Assembly: GCF_020297485.1 (NCBI RefSeq)
Contig: NZ_JAIWZC010000001.1
Coordinates: forward strand, 310,001-374,000
Origin: Enterocloster clostridioformis
Lineage (GTDB): Bacteria > Bacillota > Clostridia > Lachnospirales > Lachnospiraceae
Direction: 5' to 3'
Length of the DNA stretch: 64,000 nt
This document shows positions 24,191 to 34,059 of the stretch, one piece after another. The notes below the pieces were generated by a model. The model had not been told where the DNA came from, made no database searches, and saw nothing but the letters and a program-made list of their open reading frames with translations. Position numbers and translations under genes: made by a program. Numbering within the stretch: the stretch's first letter is position 1; every line of letters begins with the position of its first letter.

Positions 24191-26134
24191 TTGTTCGATT
24201 TAGAGGAAGAACTGAAGAAACTCCCGGCCAGTCCGGGGGTTTATCTTATGCACAATGACAGAGATGAGATCATATACGTGGGCAAGGCCATCAGTCTTAA
24301 GAACCGGGTCAGGCAGTATTTTCAGAGCAGCAGGAATAAGACGGCTAAAATTGAACAGATGGTGTCCCACATTGCGTGGTTTGAATATATCCTGACGGAT
24401 TCCGAGCTGGAAGCCCTGGTGCTGGAGTGCAACCTGATTAAGGAGCACAGGCCGCGGTACAACACCATGTTAAAGGATGACAAAAGCTATCCCTATATCA
24501 AGGCAACCATGGGGGAGGATTTTCCGCGCCTTTTGTTTGCCAGGGATATGAAGAAGGACGGCAGGAGCCGTTACTTTGGCCCCTATACCAGCGCGGGGGC
24601 CGTGAAGGATACGCTGGATTTGATACACAAATTATACCGCATCAGGACCTGCAGCCGGAACCTGCCAAAGGATACGGGAAAGGAGCGTCCATGTCTCAAT
24701 TACCATATCAAGCAGTGTGACGCCCCCTGCCAGGGATATATTTCCAGGGAGGAATACCAGTCCAACTTCAGTCAGGCCCTGGACTTTTTAAACGGCAGAT
24801 ACGACCCTCTCATAAAGAGTCTCCAGGAAAAGATGCAGACGGCCTCCGACAGCCTGGAGTTTGAGCGGGCCATTGAGTACCGGGAGCTGTTAAACAGCGT
24901 GAAGCAGGTGGCGCAGAAGCAGAAGATAACCAGCAGCGGCATGGAGGACCGGGATATCTTGGCTATGGCCAGGGATGAGAGGGACGCGGTGGTACAGGTG
25001 TTCTTTATCCGCGAGGGCAAACTGATCGGCAGGGACCATTTCCATATATCGGCTGCAACGGCGGAAAATGAGGGCGAGATTCTGGACAGCTTTGTAAAGC
25101 AGTTTTATGCGGGCACTCCTTTTATTCCAAGGGAACTGTGGCTCCAGCACCCCCTGGGGGATGAGGAGGTCATCAGCCAGTGGCTGTCCGCCAAACGGGG
25201 GCAGAAGGTAAGGCTGGTGGTTCCAAAAAAGGGAGAGAAGGAACGTCTGGTGGAGCTGGCGGCCAGGAATGCCGCTCTGGTGCTGTCCCAGGATAAGGAG
25301 CGGATTAAGAAAGAGGAGCTTCGCACCATCGGGGCAATGAACCAGATTGGAGAGCTCATTGGCATTGGAGGAATCCGGCGCATGGAGGCATATGATATCT
25401 CCAACACCAGCGGAGTGGAGTCTGTGGGCTCCATGGTGGTATACGAGGACGGCAGGCCCAAGCGCAGCGATTACAGAAAATTCCGCATCAAGACGGTCCG
25501 GGGCCCCAACGACTACGCGTCCATGGAAGAGGTGCTGACACGCAGGTTTTCCCATGGCATGAGGGAAACGGAGGAACTGAAGGAAAAGGGAGCCGATTTG
25601 AGCCTGGGAAGTTTTACCAGATTTCCTGACCTTATCATGATGGACGGCGGCAGGGGCCAGGTGAATATAGCCCTGGAAGTCCTTGGCAAGCTGGGGCTTT
25701 CCATTCCGGTGTGCGGTATGGTGAAGGATAATAATCACAGAACCAGGGGACTCTATTATAACAATGTGGAGGTGCCCATTGACCGGCACTCCGAAGGGTT
25801 CAGGCTCATCACCAGGATTCAGGATGAGGCGCACCGTTTTGCCATCGAATACCACAGAAGCCTCAGGGGAAAGGGCCAGGTAAAATCCATACTGGACGAT
25901 ATTCCCGGTATCGGGCCGGCCAGGAGAAAGGCCCTCATGCGCCGCTTTAAGGATATAGAGGCGGTGAGGAGCGCCTCAGTGGAAGACCTGGAGCAGACGC
26001 CCCAGATGAACCGCAGGTCGGCCGAATCCGTGTACCGCTACTTCCATCCGCGGCCGGACGGGACTGAAACCGGGGCCGCCACAAACCCGGATGACGGGAT
26101 TGAAATGGCTCCCCAGAATCTGGAAACACAATGA
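24191..26134 (+). CDS. uvrC: Excinuclease ABC subunit C
   Basis: Nuclease of nucleotide excision repair that cuts on both sides of a lesion after UvrA and UvrB have marked it. The 647-residue protein has the N-terminal GIY-YIG nuclease ([19 protein letters not shown]), a cysteine pair region ([13 protein letters not shown]), the UVR domain that binds UvrB, the RNase H-like nuclease ([22 protein letters not shown]) and a C-terminal helix-hairpin-helix ([15 protein letters not shown]). The start is TTG 24191. It is followed closely by hprK. Confidence 0.97.
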   Translation: MFDLEEELKKLPASPGVYLMHNDRDEIIYVGKAISLKNRVRQYFQSSRNKTAKIEQMVSHIAWFEYILTDSELEALVLECNLIKEHRPRYNTMLKDDKSYPYIKATMGEDFPRLLFARDMKKDGRSRYFGPYTSAGAVKDTLDLIHKLYRIRTCSRNLPKDTGKERPCLNYHIKQCDAPCQGYISREEYQSNFSQALDFLNGRYDPLIKSLQEKMQTASDSLEFERAIEYRELLNSVKQVAQKQKITSSGMEDRDILAMARDERDAVVQVFFIREGKLIGRDHFHISAATAENEGEILDSFVKQFYAGTPFIPRELWLQHPLGDEEVISQWLSAKRGQKVRLVVPKKGEKERLVELAARNAALVLSQDKERIKKEELRTIGAMNQIGELIGIGGIRRMEAYDISNTSGVESVGSMVVYEDGRPKRSDYRKFRIKTVRGPNDYASMEEVLTRRFSHGMRETEELKEKGADLSLGSFTRFPDLIMMDGGRGQVNIALEVLGKLGLSIPVCGMVKDNNHRTRGLYYNNVEVPIDRHSEGFRLITRIQDEAHRFAIEYHRSLRGKGQVKSILDDIPGIGPARRKALMRRFKDIEAVRSASVEDLEQTPQMNRRSAESVYRYFHPRPDGTETGAATNPDDGIEMAPQNLETQ

Positions 26135-26218
26135 TAAAAATACATGACAACCGAATCAAATTATGATAGTATGATAGAAGTTAAACGAGAAGTAAAACCA
26201 GGTCAAGGGGGTATTATC

Positions 26219-27151
26219 ATGCATGGAGTAACTATATCGGAATTAATCGTAAAAATGAAGCTTAAAAACACCACGCCGGAGATTGACACGGACAAGATTG
26301 TGCTGACCCATCCGGACGTGAACCGTCCGGCCCTGCAGCTCACGGGTTTCTTTGACCATTTTGACAGGGAGCGGGTTCAAATCATCGGATACGTAGAGCA
26401 GGCATATATTAATACCATGGACCAGGAGCAGAAGCGCCGGATGTACGATAAGCTCACATCCAGCCAGATTCCCTGTCTGGTGTTCAGCCGCGACCAGGAG
26501 CCGGATGAAGACCTTTTGGAATTCTGTAATTACTATGGCGTTCCCTGCCTTGTGTCTGATAAGACCACCTCTGCCCTGATGGCAGAAATCATCCGCTGGC
26601 TTAACGTGAAGCTGGCTCCCTGTATCAGTATCCACGGCGTTCTGATTGACGTATTCGGCGAGGGCGTGCTGATTATGGGCGAGAGCGGCATCGGCAAGAG
26701 CGAGGCTGCCCTGGAACTGATTAAGCGGGGACACCGTCTGGTGACGGATGACGTGGTGGAGATACGCCGGGTCAGCGATGACACCCTGATTGGAAGCGCT
26801 CCTGACATCACCAAGCATTTTATCGAACTGCGCGGCATCGGTATCATCGATGTAAAGACCCTGTTCGGTGTGGAGAGCGTTAAGGATACCCAGTCCATTG
26901 ACATGGTCATCAAGCTGGAGGACTGGAGCAAGGATAAGGAGTACGACAGATTGGGCCTGGAAGACCAGTACACGGAATTTTTGGGCAACCAGGTGGTCTG
27001 CCACACCATCCCCATCCGTCCGGGACGTAATCTGGCCATTATCGTGGAGTCCGCGGCTGTCAACTACCGCCAGAAGAAGATGGGCTACAATGCAGCCCAG
27101 GAGCTTTACAACCGGGTACAGGCCAATCTTGGAAAGGGCCAGGAAAATTAA
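26219..27151 (+). CDS. hprK: HPr kinase/phosphorylase
   Basis: Sensor enzyme of carbon catabolite repression: it phosphorylates Ser46 of HPr and Crh when glycolysis is active and removes it when phosphate is high. The 311-residue product has an N-terminal regulatory domain and a C-terminal kinase with the P-loop GESGIGKS (about 154-161) and the signature ELRGIGIIDVKTLFG. The start is ATG 26219 with a GGGGG-rich SD upstream; a frame extension to 26144 has no ribosome site. It begins the hprK-murB-rapZ-whiA-crh block, whose last gene encodes a likely substrate of this kinase. Confidence 0.96.
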   Translation: MHGVTISELIVKMKLKNTTPEIDTDKIVLTHPDVNRPALQLTGFFDHFDRERVQIIGYVEQAYINTMDQEQKRRMYDKLTSSQIPCLVFSRDQEPDEDLLEFCNYYGVPCLVSDKTTSALMAEIIRWLNVKLAPCISIHGVLIDVFGEGVLIMGESGIGKSEAALELIKRGHRLVTDDVVEIRRVSDDTLIGSAPDITKHFIELRGIGIIDVKTLFGVESVKDTQSIDMVIKLEDWSKDKEYDRLGLEDQYTEFLGNQVVCHTIPIRPGRNLAIIVESAAVNYRQKKMGYNAAQELYNRVQANLGKGQEN

Positions 27152-27172
27152 GTCTTAAGCGAGGAATGTATT

Positions 27173-28084
27173 TTGAATCTGGAACATATGTTGAAAGAGG
27201 TGCTTGTATCAGAAGGGGCGGCGTGCCGTTTCATGGAACCCATGAGCAGCCACACCACCTTCCGCATCGGGGGGCCGGCTGAAGCCTATGTGTGCCCCGG
27301 CAATGAAGAGGAGCTGGGAAAGGTTATCTGCCTGTGCAGAGAACACGGTATTTCCTGGAGAGTGCTGGGAAATGGCAGCAATCTCCTGGTCAGCGACAGG
27401 GGAATCGAGGGCGTGGTCATTGCGATGGAAGGAAACTGGTGCTATGCCGGGGCAGAGGGAAACCTTATACGTGCGGGGGCAGGTGAACTGCTGGCCCGTG
27501 TGGCCCGCGTGGCCCTGGAACACGGTCTGACCGGTATGGAATTTGCCGCAGGCATACCCGGCAGCGTCGGCGGTGCCCTGGTGATGAACGCGGGGGCCTA
27601 TGGATCTGAGATAAAGAATATCCTCAAATCAGCCAGGGTCATGACAAATGAGGGAGAGGTGCTGGAGCTTTCCCGGGATGAACTGAAACTGGGATACCGC
27701 ACCAGCTGTATCCCCGACAGGGGATATACGGTTCTGGAGGCATCCTTTCAGCTGGAACCGGGGGACCGGGCGGCCATTGAGGCCCGGATGAAGGAACTGG
27801 CGGCCAGACGGAGGGAGAAACAGCCTTTGGAATATCCCAGCGCAGGCAGCACCTTTAAACGTCCTCAGGGATATTTTGCTGGCAGGCTCATAGAGGATGC
27901 CGGTCTCAGGGGATACGGCATGGGCGGTGCCAGGGTATCGGAGAAGCACTGCGGTTTTGTGATCAACGGCGGAAACGCCACTGCGTCCGATGTCATGGCC
28001 CTTTGTGGTCATATCAGAAAGACGGTGATGGAACAATCCGGCGTGGAGCTTGAGATGGAAGTGAAGCGCTGGGGGGAATTCTGA
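27173..28084 (+). CDS. murB: UDP-N-acetylenolpyruvoylglucosamine reductase
   Basis: FAD enzyme that makes UDP-N-acetylmuramate, the second committed step of peptidoglycan synthesis. The 303-residue protein shows the FAD-binding stretches WRVLGNGSNLLVSDRGIEG and GIPGSVGGALVMNAGAYG, and SAGSTFKRPQGYFAGRLIED with the catalytic serine loop (Ser of AGSTF), as in the short type II MurB. The start is TTG 27173 behind GAGGAATG; ATG 27188 is the alternative. It lies 21 bases after hprK. Confidence 0.96.
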   Translation: MNLEHMLKEVLVSEGAACRFMEPMSSHTTFRIGGPAEAYVCPGNEEELGKVICLCREHGISWRVLGNGSNLLVSDRGIEGVVIAMEGNWCYAGAEGNLIRAGAGELLARVARVALEHGLTGMEFAAGIPGSVGGALVMNAGAYGSEIKNILKSARVMTNEGEVLELSRDELKLGYRTSCIPDRGYTVLEASFQLEPGDRAAIEARMKELAARRREKQPLEYPSAGSTFKRPQGYFAGRLIEDAGLRGYGMGGARVSEKHCGFVINGGNATASDVMALCGHIRKTVMEQSGVELEMEVKRWGEF

Positions 28085-28120
28085 TTTGAAATGCTAATCT
28101 TACGTAACTGAGGAGGATGG

Positions 28121-28990
28121 ATGAAGCTTGTGATTGTAACCGGAATGTCCGGGGCAGGCAAGACAATTGCACTGAAAATGCTGGAGGATTTGGGCTTTTA
28201 CTGTGTGGATAACCTGCCCATATCTCTGGTGGATAAATTTGCCCAGCTGGCAGCGGCCGGCAGTGACATCAGCCAGGCCGCCCTGGGCATAGACATCCGC
28301 AGCGGCGAGGAACTGAGCCAGCTGGATGCTATTTTCAGGGGATGGAAGGAACTGGGGATGGATTACCAGATTCTGTTCCTGGATGCCAATGACGGGGTCC
28401 TGATTAAGCGGTACAAGGAAACCCGCCGCAGCCATCCCCTGGCCGGGACAGGCAGGCTGGACAAAGGAATTGAAAAGGAGAGGGTCAAGCTGGCCTTTCT
28501 CAAGAAAGATGCGGATTTCATCATTGACACCAGCAAGCTTCTTACCAGGGAGCTGCGGCAGGAACTGGAGAAAATATTCCTCAAACACCAGGAGTACTGC
28601 AACATGTTCGTCACAGTCCTCTCCTTTGGCTTTAAGTATGGGATTCCGGAGGATGCGGACCTGGTTTTCGACGTGCGTTTTCTGCCTAATCCCTACTATG
28701 TGGAGGAACTGCGCCAGCTGACAGGGGAGGATCAGTCTGTCCGGGATTATGTGATGCAGGGAGGCACCTGCGCGCAGTTTTTGGACAAGCTCTATGATAT
28801 GATGGATTTCCTCCTGCCTAATTATATCAATGAAGGAAAGAACCAGCTGGTGGTGGCGGTGGGATGCACCGGAGGCAAGCACCGCTCCGTGACGGTTGCC
28901 AGGGCCCTTTGCGGCCACCTGACCGCCAAGGCCGAATACGGCATCAAAATAGAACACAGGGACATCGACAAAGACAATAAAAGGAAGTAG
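28121..28990 (+). CDS. rapZ: RNase adapter / nucleotide-binding protein RapZ (YvcJ)
   Basis: A 289-residue P-loop protein (Walker A GMSGAGKT at residues 8-15, Walker B region LFLDANDGVLIKRYKETRR). In E. coli RapZ guides RNase E to a small RNA controlling glucosamine-6-phosphate synthase; in Bacillus the homologue YvcJ binds nucleotides and affects competence. The C-terminal VAVGCTGGKHRSVTVA motif is the conserved ligand and metabolite site. The start has a strong SD (GAGGAGG). Between this gene and whiA many Firmicutes have yvcK; here only five bases separate them. Confidence 0.95.
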   Translation: MKLVIVTGMSGAGKTIALKMLEDLGFYCVDNLPISLVDKFAQLAAAGSDISQAALGIDIRSGEELSQLDAIFRGWKELGMDYQILFLDANDGVLIKRYKETRRSHPLAGTGRLDKGIEKERVKLAFLKKDADFIIDTSKLLTRELRQELEKIFLKHQEYCNMFVTVLSFGFKYGIPEDADLVFDVRFLPNPYYVEELRQLTGEDQSVRDYVMQGGTCAQFLDKLYDMMDFLLPNYINEGKNQLVVAVGCTGGKHRSVTVARALCGHLTAKAEYGIKIEHRDIDKDNKRK

Positions 28991-28995
28991 CGGAC

Positions 28996-29973
28996 ATGTC
29001 ATTTTCTTCCAACGTAAAAGACGAGCTGTCCAGGCAGATGCCCGGGGCTCGCCACTGCCAGATAGCAGAAACAGCAGCTATCCTGAGTCTGTGCGGCAGG
29101 GTAAAGATATCGGCCTCAGACCGTTTTTGGATTGAAATCCATACGGAAAATGTGGCAGTTGCAAGAAAGTACTTTACATTATTGAAAAAAACATTTAATA
29201 TAAGAACGGATGTCTCGATTCGCAGTGGAATGAATCACGTGCGGAGCAGGACATACATCGTAGCAGTCAGAGAACATGAGGAAGCCCTCAAGGTCCTGCA
29301 GGCAGTGAAGCTTATTAATTCCCAGGGTGAAATTGGTGAAAACCTTTCCCTGATTCGGAATGTAGTTCTTCAGAATGCCTGCTGCAGACGGGCTTTCATA
29401 CGTGGCGCCTTCCTGGCGGCCGGTTCCATCAGCGCCCCGGAGAAGTTCTACCACTTTGAAATCGTGTGTCCCACCGAGCCGAAGGCGGAACAGCTTAAAA
29501 ACATCATTGCTACCTTTGATATCGAGGCCAAGATAGTGCCGAGGAAAAAGTACTATGTGGTCTATATCAAGGAGGGCAGTCAGATTGTGGACATCCTTAA
29601 CGTGATGGAGGCTCCGGTATCCCTTATGGAGCTGGAGAATATCCGCATTGTCAAGGAGATGAGGGGCAGCGTAAACCGCCAGGTCAACTGCGAGACTGCC
29701 AATATCAATAAGACCGTGTCAGCTGCGGTAAAACAGATAGAGGACATCCGTTTCATCCAGTCTGCTGCCGGTCTTTCGGGTCTGCCTGAGAGCCTTCAGG
29801 AGATGGCCCGTATACGGCTGGAACGGCCGGAGGCGACCTTAAAGGAATTGGGGGAGGCCCTGGAACCGCCTGTGGGTAAATCGGGCGTGAACCACCGTTT
29901 GAGGAAATTAAGCCTTGTGGCTGAGGAACTGCGGCAGCAGTATCCAGACCGTAATACATCAAGTTTGCAATAG
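28996..29973 (+). CDS. whiA: Sporulation/cell-division regulator WhiA
   Basis: A 325-residue DNA-binding protein of the WhiA family, with an N-terminal LAGLIDADG-like half (FSSNVKDELSRQ; RRAFIRGAFLAAGSISAPEK) and a C-terminal helix-turn-helix (GLPESLQEMARIRLERPEAT then LKELGEAL). In actinobacteria it controls sporulation; in Firmicutes it influences division and chromosome organisation. The nuclease catalytic residues of homing enzymes are not conserved in this family. It follows rapZ by five bases, with RapZ and Crh as conserved partners. Confidence 0.95.
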   Translation: MSFSSNVKDELSRQMPGARHCQIAETAAILSLCGRVKISASDRFWIEIHTENVAVARKYFTLLKKTFNIRTDVSIRSGMNHVRSRTYIVAVREHEEALKVLQAVKLINSQGEIGENLSLIRNVVLQNACCRRAFIRGAFLAAGSISAPEKFYHFEIVCPTEPKAEQLKNIIATFDIEAKIVPRKKYYVVYIKEGSQIVDILNVMEAPVSLMELENIRIVKEMRGSVNRQVNCETANINKTVSAAVKQIEDIRFIQSAAGLSGLPESLQEMARIRLERPEATLKELGEALEPPVGKSGVNHRLRKLSLVAEELRQQYPDRNTSSLQ

Positions 29974-30094
29974 TTTTATCAAGTACGAATCAGTACGGGC
30001 ACCTGAATGGCAGCCGGGATGCGGCCAGATTGGAACATGACCATTGGAACGTATCAGGGGCTGTGCACCATTCAAAGGAATGAGGAGGATTATT

Positions 30095-30349
30095 ATGGTA
30101 AAGAAATTGATTACAGTTGAATTGGCATCAGGACTTGAGGCGAGACCGGCAGCAATGCTCGTGCAGGTAGCCAGTCAGTACGAAAGCGCGATTTACCTGG
30201 AAGCAGAGGCAAAGCGTGTGAATGCCAAGAGCATCATGGGAATGATGACTCTCTGTCTGACCGCAGGCGAATCCATTTTGGTGGAAGCCGACGGAAAGGA
30301 TGAGGAAGCAGCTGTAACTGAAATTGAGAAGTATCTGAAAAACCAGTAA
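30095..30349 (+). CDS. crh: Crh-like HPr paralogue lacking the active histidine
   Basis: An 84-residue HPr-fold protein. In true HPr residue 15 is the histidine phosphorylated by enzyme I (GIHARPA); here it is Glu15 in SGLEARPAAM, so it cannot carry phosphate to sugar permeases. The regulatory serine is kept (Ser46 in AKSIMGMM), the site used by HPr kinase, whose gene is four genes upstream. This combination defines a Crh-like role: a co-repressor for CcpA rather than a phosphocarrier. Bacillus Crh has Gln at this position. The start ATG 30095 follows AGGAGG. The terminator at 30385-30420 ends the block. Confidence 0.88.
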   Translation: MVKKLITVELASGLEARPAAMLVQVASQYESAIYLEAEAKRVNAKSIMGMMTLCLTAGESILVEADGKDEEAAVTEIEKYLKNQ

Positions 30350-30384
30350 CTACCGGTCCGTTTGTTTGGAGAGATAGATAATGG

Positions 30385-30420
30385 GAATCAGGCAGGACTT
30401 GCCTGGTTCTCTTTTCTTTT
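30385..30420 (+). terminator. Terminator of the hprK-crh block
   Basis: GAATCAGGCA (30385-30394) pairs with TGCCTGGTTC (30400-30409), one G-U pair, followed by a T-rich run. Confidence 0.85.
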
Positions 30421-30481
30421 ATCCGGATTTATGATAAACTGTTACTCGAATGATACCGCAAGGATAAGGAGAGAATAGGGA

Positions 30482-33400
30482 ATGGCATTTACCCATTTGC
30501 ACGTCCATACGGAATACAGCCTTCTGGATGGTTCCTGTAAAATCAAGGAGCTGACAGCCAGGGCAAAGGAGCTTGGCATGGACAGCATGGCTGTCACGGA
30601 CCATGGTGTGATGTATGGAGTCATTGATTTTTATAAAGCTGCCAGGGAGGCCGGCATTAAGCCCATACTGGGATGTGAGGTCTATGTGGCCCCGGGCTCC
30701 CGCTTTGACAGGGAAACGGTAAGCGGCGAGGACCGGTATTATCACCTGGTGCTGCTGGCAGAGAACAACAAGGGTTATGAAAACCTGATGAAAATTGTGT
30801 CCAAGGGGTTTGTGGACGGATTTTACTATAAACCCAGAGTGGACTATGAGGTGCTGCGGACCTACCGCGAGGGAATCATTGCCCTCAGCGCCTGTCTGGC
30901 AGGGGAGGTGCAGCGCTGCCTGACCAGAGGAATGTATGAGGAGGCGGTCAGGGCATCCGAAAGGTATGTGGACATATTCGGAAAGGACAACTTCTTCCTG
31001 GAGCTTCAGGACCACGGGCTGCCGGACCAGAGGCTGGTAAACCAGGGCCTTATGCGCATGAGCAGGGATACGGGCCTTAAGCTGGTGGCCACCAACGATA
31101 TCCATTACACCTATGCCGAGGATGAGAAGGCCCATGATATCCTTCTGTGCATCCAGACCGGCAAGAAGGTGGCGGATGAGGACAGGATGCGCTACGAAGG
31201 GGGCCAGTACTACTGTAAGTCCGAGGAGGAAATGCGGGCCCTGTTCCCCTATGCGCCTGAGGCCATTGAAAATACCCATATGATAGCGGAACGCTGCAAT
31301 GTGGAGATTGAGTTCGGGGTCACCAAGCTTCCGAAATATGAGGTGCCTGAGGGCTTTGACTCCTGGAGCTACTTAAACCATCTGTGCCGTGAGGGCTTTA
31401 AGACCCGTTACCCGGATGATGACGGCACACTGAGCAGCCGGCTGGACTATGAGCTGGATGTTATCCGCTCCATGGGATACGTGGATTATTTCCTGATAGT
31501 GTGGGATTTTATCAACTATGCCCGTTCCCAGGACATTATCGTGGGGCCTGGGCGGGGTTCCGCTGCCGGAAGCATTGTAAGCTACACACTGGGAATCACC
31601 AATATTGATCCGGTGCGTTATAATCTTCTCTTTGAGCGTTTCCTGAACCCGGAGCGCGTGTCCATGCCTGATATTGATATTGACTTTTGTTATGAGCGGC
31701 GCCAGGAGGTAATTGACTACGTGGTGCGCAAATACGGCAAGGACCAGGTGGTGCAGATTGTCACCTTCGGTACCCTGGCTGCTAAGGGTGTTGTCCGCGA
31801 TGTGGGGCGTGTGCTGGATTTGCCCTATTCCCTGTGCGACACCATTGCCAAGATGATCCCGGGGGATCTGGGGATGACGCTGGATAAGGCTCTGACCATG
31901 AATCCGGATCTTAAGAAGGCATACAATGAGGATGAACAGGTCCATTATCTCATCGACATGTCCAGGCGTCTGGAGGGACTGCCCAGGCATACCTCCATGC
32001 ATGCGGCCGGAGTGGTGATTGGCAGCCGGTCCATTGACGAGTTTGTGCCTCTGTCCAGGGCCTCTGACGGCACCATCACCACCCAGTTTACCATGACAAC
32101 CATCGAGGAGCTGGGACTTCTCAAAATGGATTTTCTGGGGCTGCGGACCCTGACGGTTATCCAGAACGCGGTGCGGCTGGCTGAAAAGGACTACTGCATA
32201 ACCATTGACATTGACCACATTGATTTTGACGATAAGAAGGTGCTTGAATCCATCGGAACAGGCAGGACCGAGGGCGTGTTCCAGCTGGAAAGCGCGGGGA
32301 TGAAGAGCTTCATGAAGGAGCTTAAGGCGGAGAACCTGGAGGATATCATAGCAGGTATCTCCCTGTACCGTCCGGGCCCCATGGATTTTATACCCAAATA
32401 TCTGAAGGGAAAGAACGACAGGGCTTCCATCACCTATGACTGCCCCCAGCTGGAGCCCATATTAAGCCCTACCTATGGCTGTATCGTGTACCAGGAGCAG
32501 GTGATGCAGATTGTGCGTGATTTGGCCGGATATACTATGGGACGAAGCGACCTGGTGCGCCGTGCCATGAGCAAGAAGAAAACGTCGGTCATGGAGAAGG
32601 AACGCCAGAACTTTGTCTACGGCAACCAGTCGGAAGGGGTTAAGGGCTGTGTGAACAACGGCATTGACGAGAAGACGGCAAACCACATCTACGATGAGAT
32701 GATTGACTTTGCAAAATACGCTTTCAACAAGTCCCACGCAGCGGCTTACGCGGTGGTGTCTTACCAGACAGCCTATCTGAAATACTATTACCCCAGGGAG
32801 TTTATGGCGGCCCTCATGACATCGGTTATGGACAATGTAAGTAAATTTTCAGAGTATGTGCTGACCTGCCGCCGCATGATGGGCATTCCGGTGCTGCCGC
32901 CGGATATCAACGAGGGCGAGAGCGGCTTCTCCGTGTCAGGGGACGCTATCCGTTACGGCCTGTCCGCCATCAAGAGCGTGGGCAAACCTGTGACAGAGGT
33001 AATCCTGGCAGAGAGGGAGAGAAACGGTCCCTTCCGTTCCATGGAGGATTTCGTGGGGCGCATGAGCATGAAGGAAGTGAACAAGAGAACACTGGAAAAT
33101 TTCATCAAGTCAGGCGCTCTGGATACCCTGCCCGGAACCAGACGGCAGAAGATGGCAGTGGCGCCCACCATGCTGGAGGAGAAGGCCAGGGAGAAAAAAT
33201 CCATGTTTGAGGGACAGTTAAGCCTTTTCGACATTGCGGGTGAGGAAGACAGAAACGAATTCCAGATTACATTTCCGGATGTGGGGGAATACTCAAAGGA
33301 TGAGCTTCTTGCCTTTGAGAAGGAAATACTGGGAGTCTACATCAGCGGCCATCCCCTGGATGACTATGAGGATACATGGAGGAGGAACATAACAGCCACC

Positions 33401-33967
33401 TCCGCCCAGTTCATCGTGGACGAGGAGACGGACGAGGCAGGGGTGGAGGACGGCTCCAGGGCTGTCATCGGCGGACTGGTGGCAGGCAAGACCGTAAAGA
33501 CCACCAGGACCAACCAGCTCATGGCCTTCATAACGCTGGAAGACCTTCTGGGACCGGTGGAGGTCATAGTGTTCCCAAGGGATTACGAGGCCAACCGGGA
33601 CCTTTTTACCGAGGATTCCAAGCTGTTCATCAGGGGAAGAGTGTCCATCGGAGACGATCCGGTGGGAAAGCTGGTGTGCGAGCAGGTGATTCCCTTTGAC
33701 AGTGTACCCAAGGAGCTGTGGCTCCAGTTCCCGGATATGGAGACGTATCAAGCCGGGGAGCAGCGCCTTCTGACATCTCTGCGGTCCTGCGAGGGAAAGG
33801 ACCGGGTGGTCATTTATCTCCAGAAGGAGAGGGCCAAGAAAGTCCTTCCGGCCAACTGGAATGTACAGGTCACGCCAGGGCTTTTGGAAGAGCTGGGAAA
33901 AGGACTTGGTGAAAAAAATGTCAAAGTCGTAGAAAAAGGTCTTGAAAAGCTGGGGAAAATGAATTAG
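30482..33967 (+). CDS. dnaE: DNA polymerase III alpha subunit, DnaE type
   Basis: A 1161-residue replicative polymerase. Domains in order: PHP (HLHVHTEYSLLDGSCKIKEL), palm with GRGSAAGSIVSYTLGI and the catalytic aspartates of PDIDIDF (Asp397, Asp399, Asp401), thumb/fingers (HTSMHAAGVVIG; YRPGPMDFIPKYLKG), tandem helix-hairpin-helix (about 830-880) and a C-terminal OB fold (about 985-1070, GLVAGKTVKTTRTNQLMAFI). In low-GC Gram-positives DnaE works beside PolC, commonly extending primers on the lagging strand. The length and the motif set are normal. The SD (AAGGAGAG) precedes ATG 30482. Confidence 0.97.
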   Translation: MAFTHLHVHTEYSLLDGSCKIKELTARAKELGMDSMAVTDHGVMYGVIDFYKAAREAGIKPILGCEVYVAPGSRFDRETVSGEDRYYHLVLLAENNKGYENLMKIVSKGFVDGFYYKPRVDYEVLRTYREGIIALSACLAGEVQRCLTRGMYEEAVRASERYVDIFGKDNFFLELQDHGLPDQRLVNQGLMRMSRDTGLKLVATNDIHYTYAEDEKAHDILLCIQTGKKVADEDRMRYEGGQYYCKSEEEMRALFPYAPEAIENTHMIAERCNVEIEFGVTKLPKYEVPEGFDSWSYLNHLCREGFKTRYPDDDGTLSSRLDYELDVIRSMGYVDYFLIVWDFINYARSQDIIVGPGRGSAAGSIVSYTLGITNIDPVRYNLLFERFLNPERVSMPDIDIDFCYERRQEVIDYVVRKYGKDQVVQIVTFGTLAAKGVVRDVGRVLDLPYSLCDTIAKMIPGDLGMTLDKALTMNPDLKKAYNEDEQVHYLIDMSRRLEGLPRHTSMHAAGVVIGSRSIDEFVPLSRASDGTITTQFTMTTIEELGLLKMDFLGLRTLTVIQNAVRLAEKDYCITIDIDHIDFDDKKVLESIGTGRTEGVFQLESAGMKSFMKELKAENLEDIIAGISLYRPGPMDFIPKYLKGKNDRASITYDCPQLEPILSPTYGCIVYQEQVMQIVRDLAGYTMGRSDLVRRAMSKKKTSVMEKERQNFVYGNQSEGVKGCVNNGIDEKTANHIYDEMIDFAKYAFNKSHAAAYAVVSYQTAYLKYYYPREFMAALMTSVMDNVSKFSEYVLTCRRMMGIPVLPPDINEGESGFSVSGDAIRYGLSAIKSVGKPVTEVILAERERNGPFRSMEDFVGRMSMKEVNKRTLENFIKSGALDTLPGTRRQKMAVAPTMLEEKAREKKSMFEGQLSLFDIAGEEDRNEFQITFPDVGEYSKDELLAFEKEILGVYISGHPLDDYEDTWRRNITATSAQFIVDEETDEAGVEDGSRAVIGGLVAGKTVKTTRTNQLMAFITLEDLLGPVEVIVFPRDYEANRDLFTEDSKLFIRGRVSIGDDPVGKLVCEQVIPFDSVPKELWLQFPDMETYQAGEQRLLTSLRSCEGKDRVVIYLQKERAKKVLPANWNVQVTPGLLEELGKGLGEKNVKVVEKGLEKLGKMN

Positions 33968-34059
33968 AATAGCGTTGGATATAGATGAGAGAATGAATGA
34001 TTGAGAGCGACGTCAGCACAGAAGTAATGGATGTGCTTAATACAAGGAGGTAAATTGCT

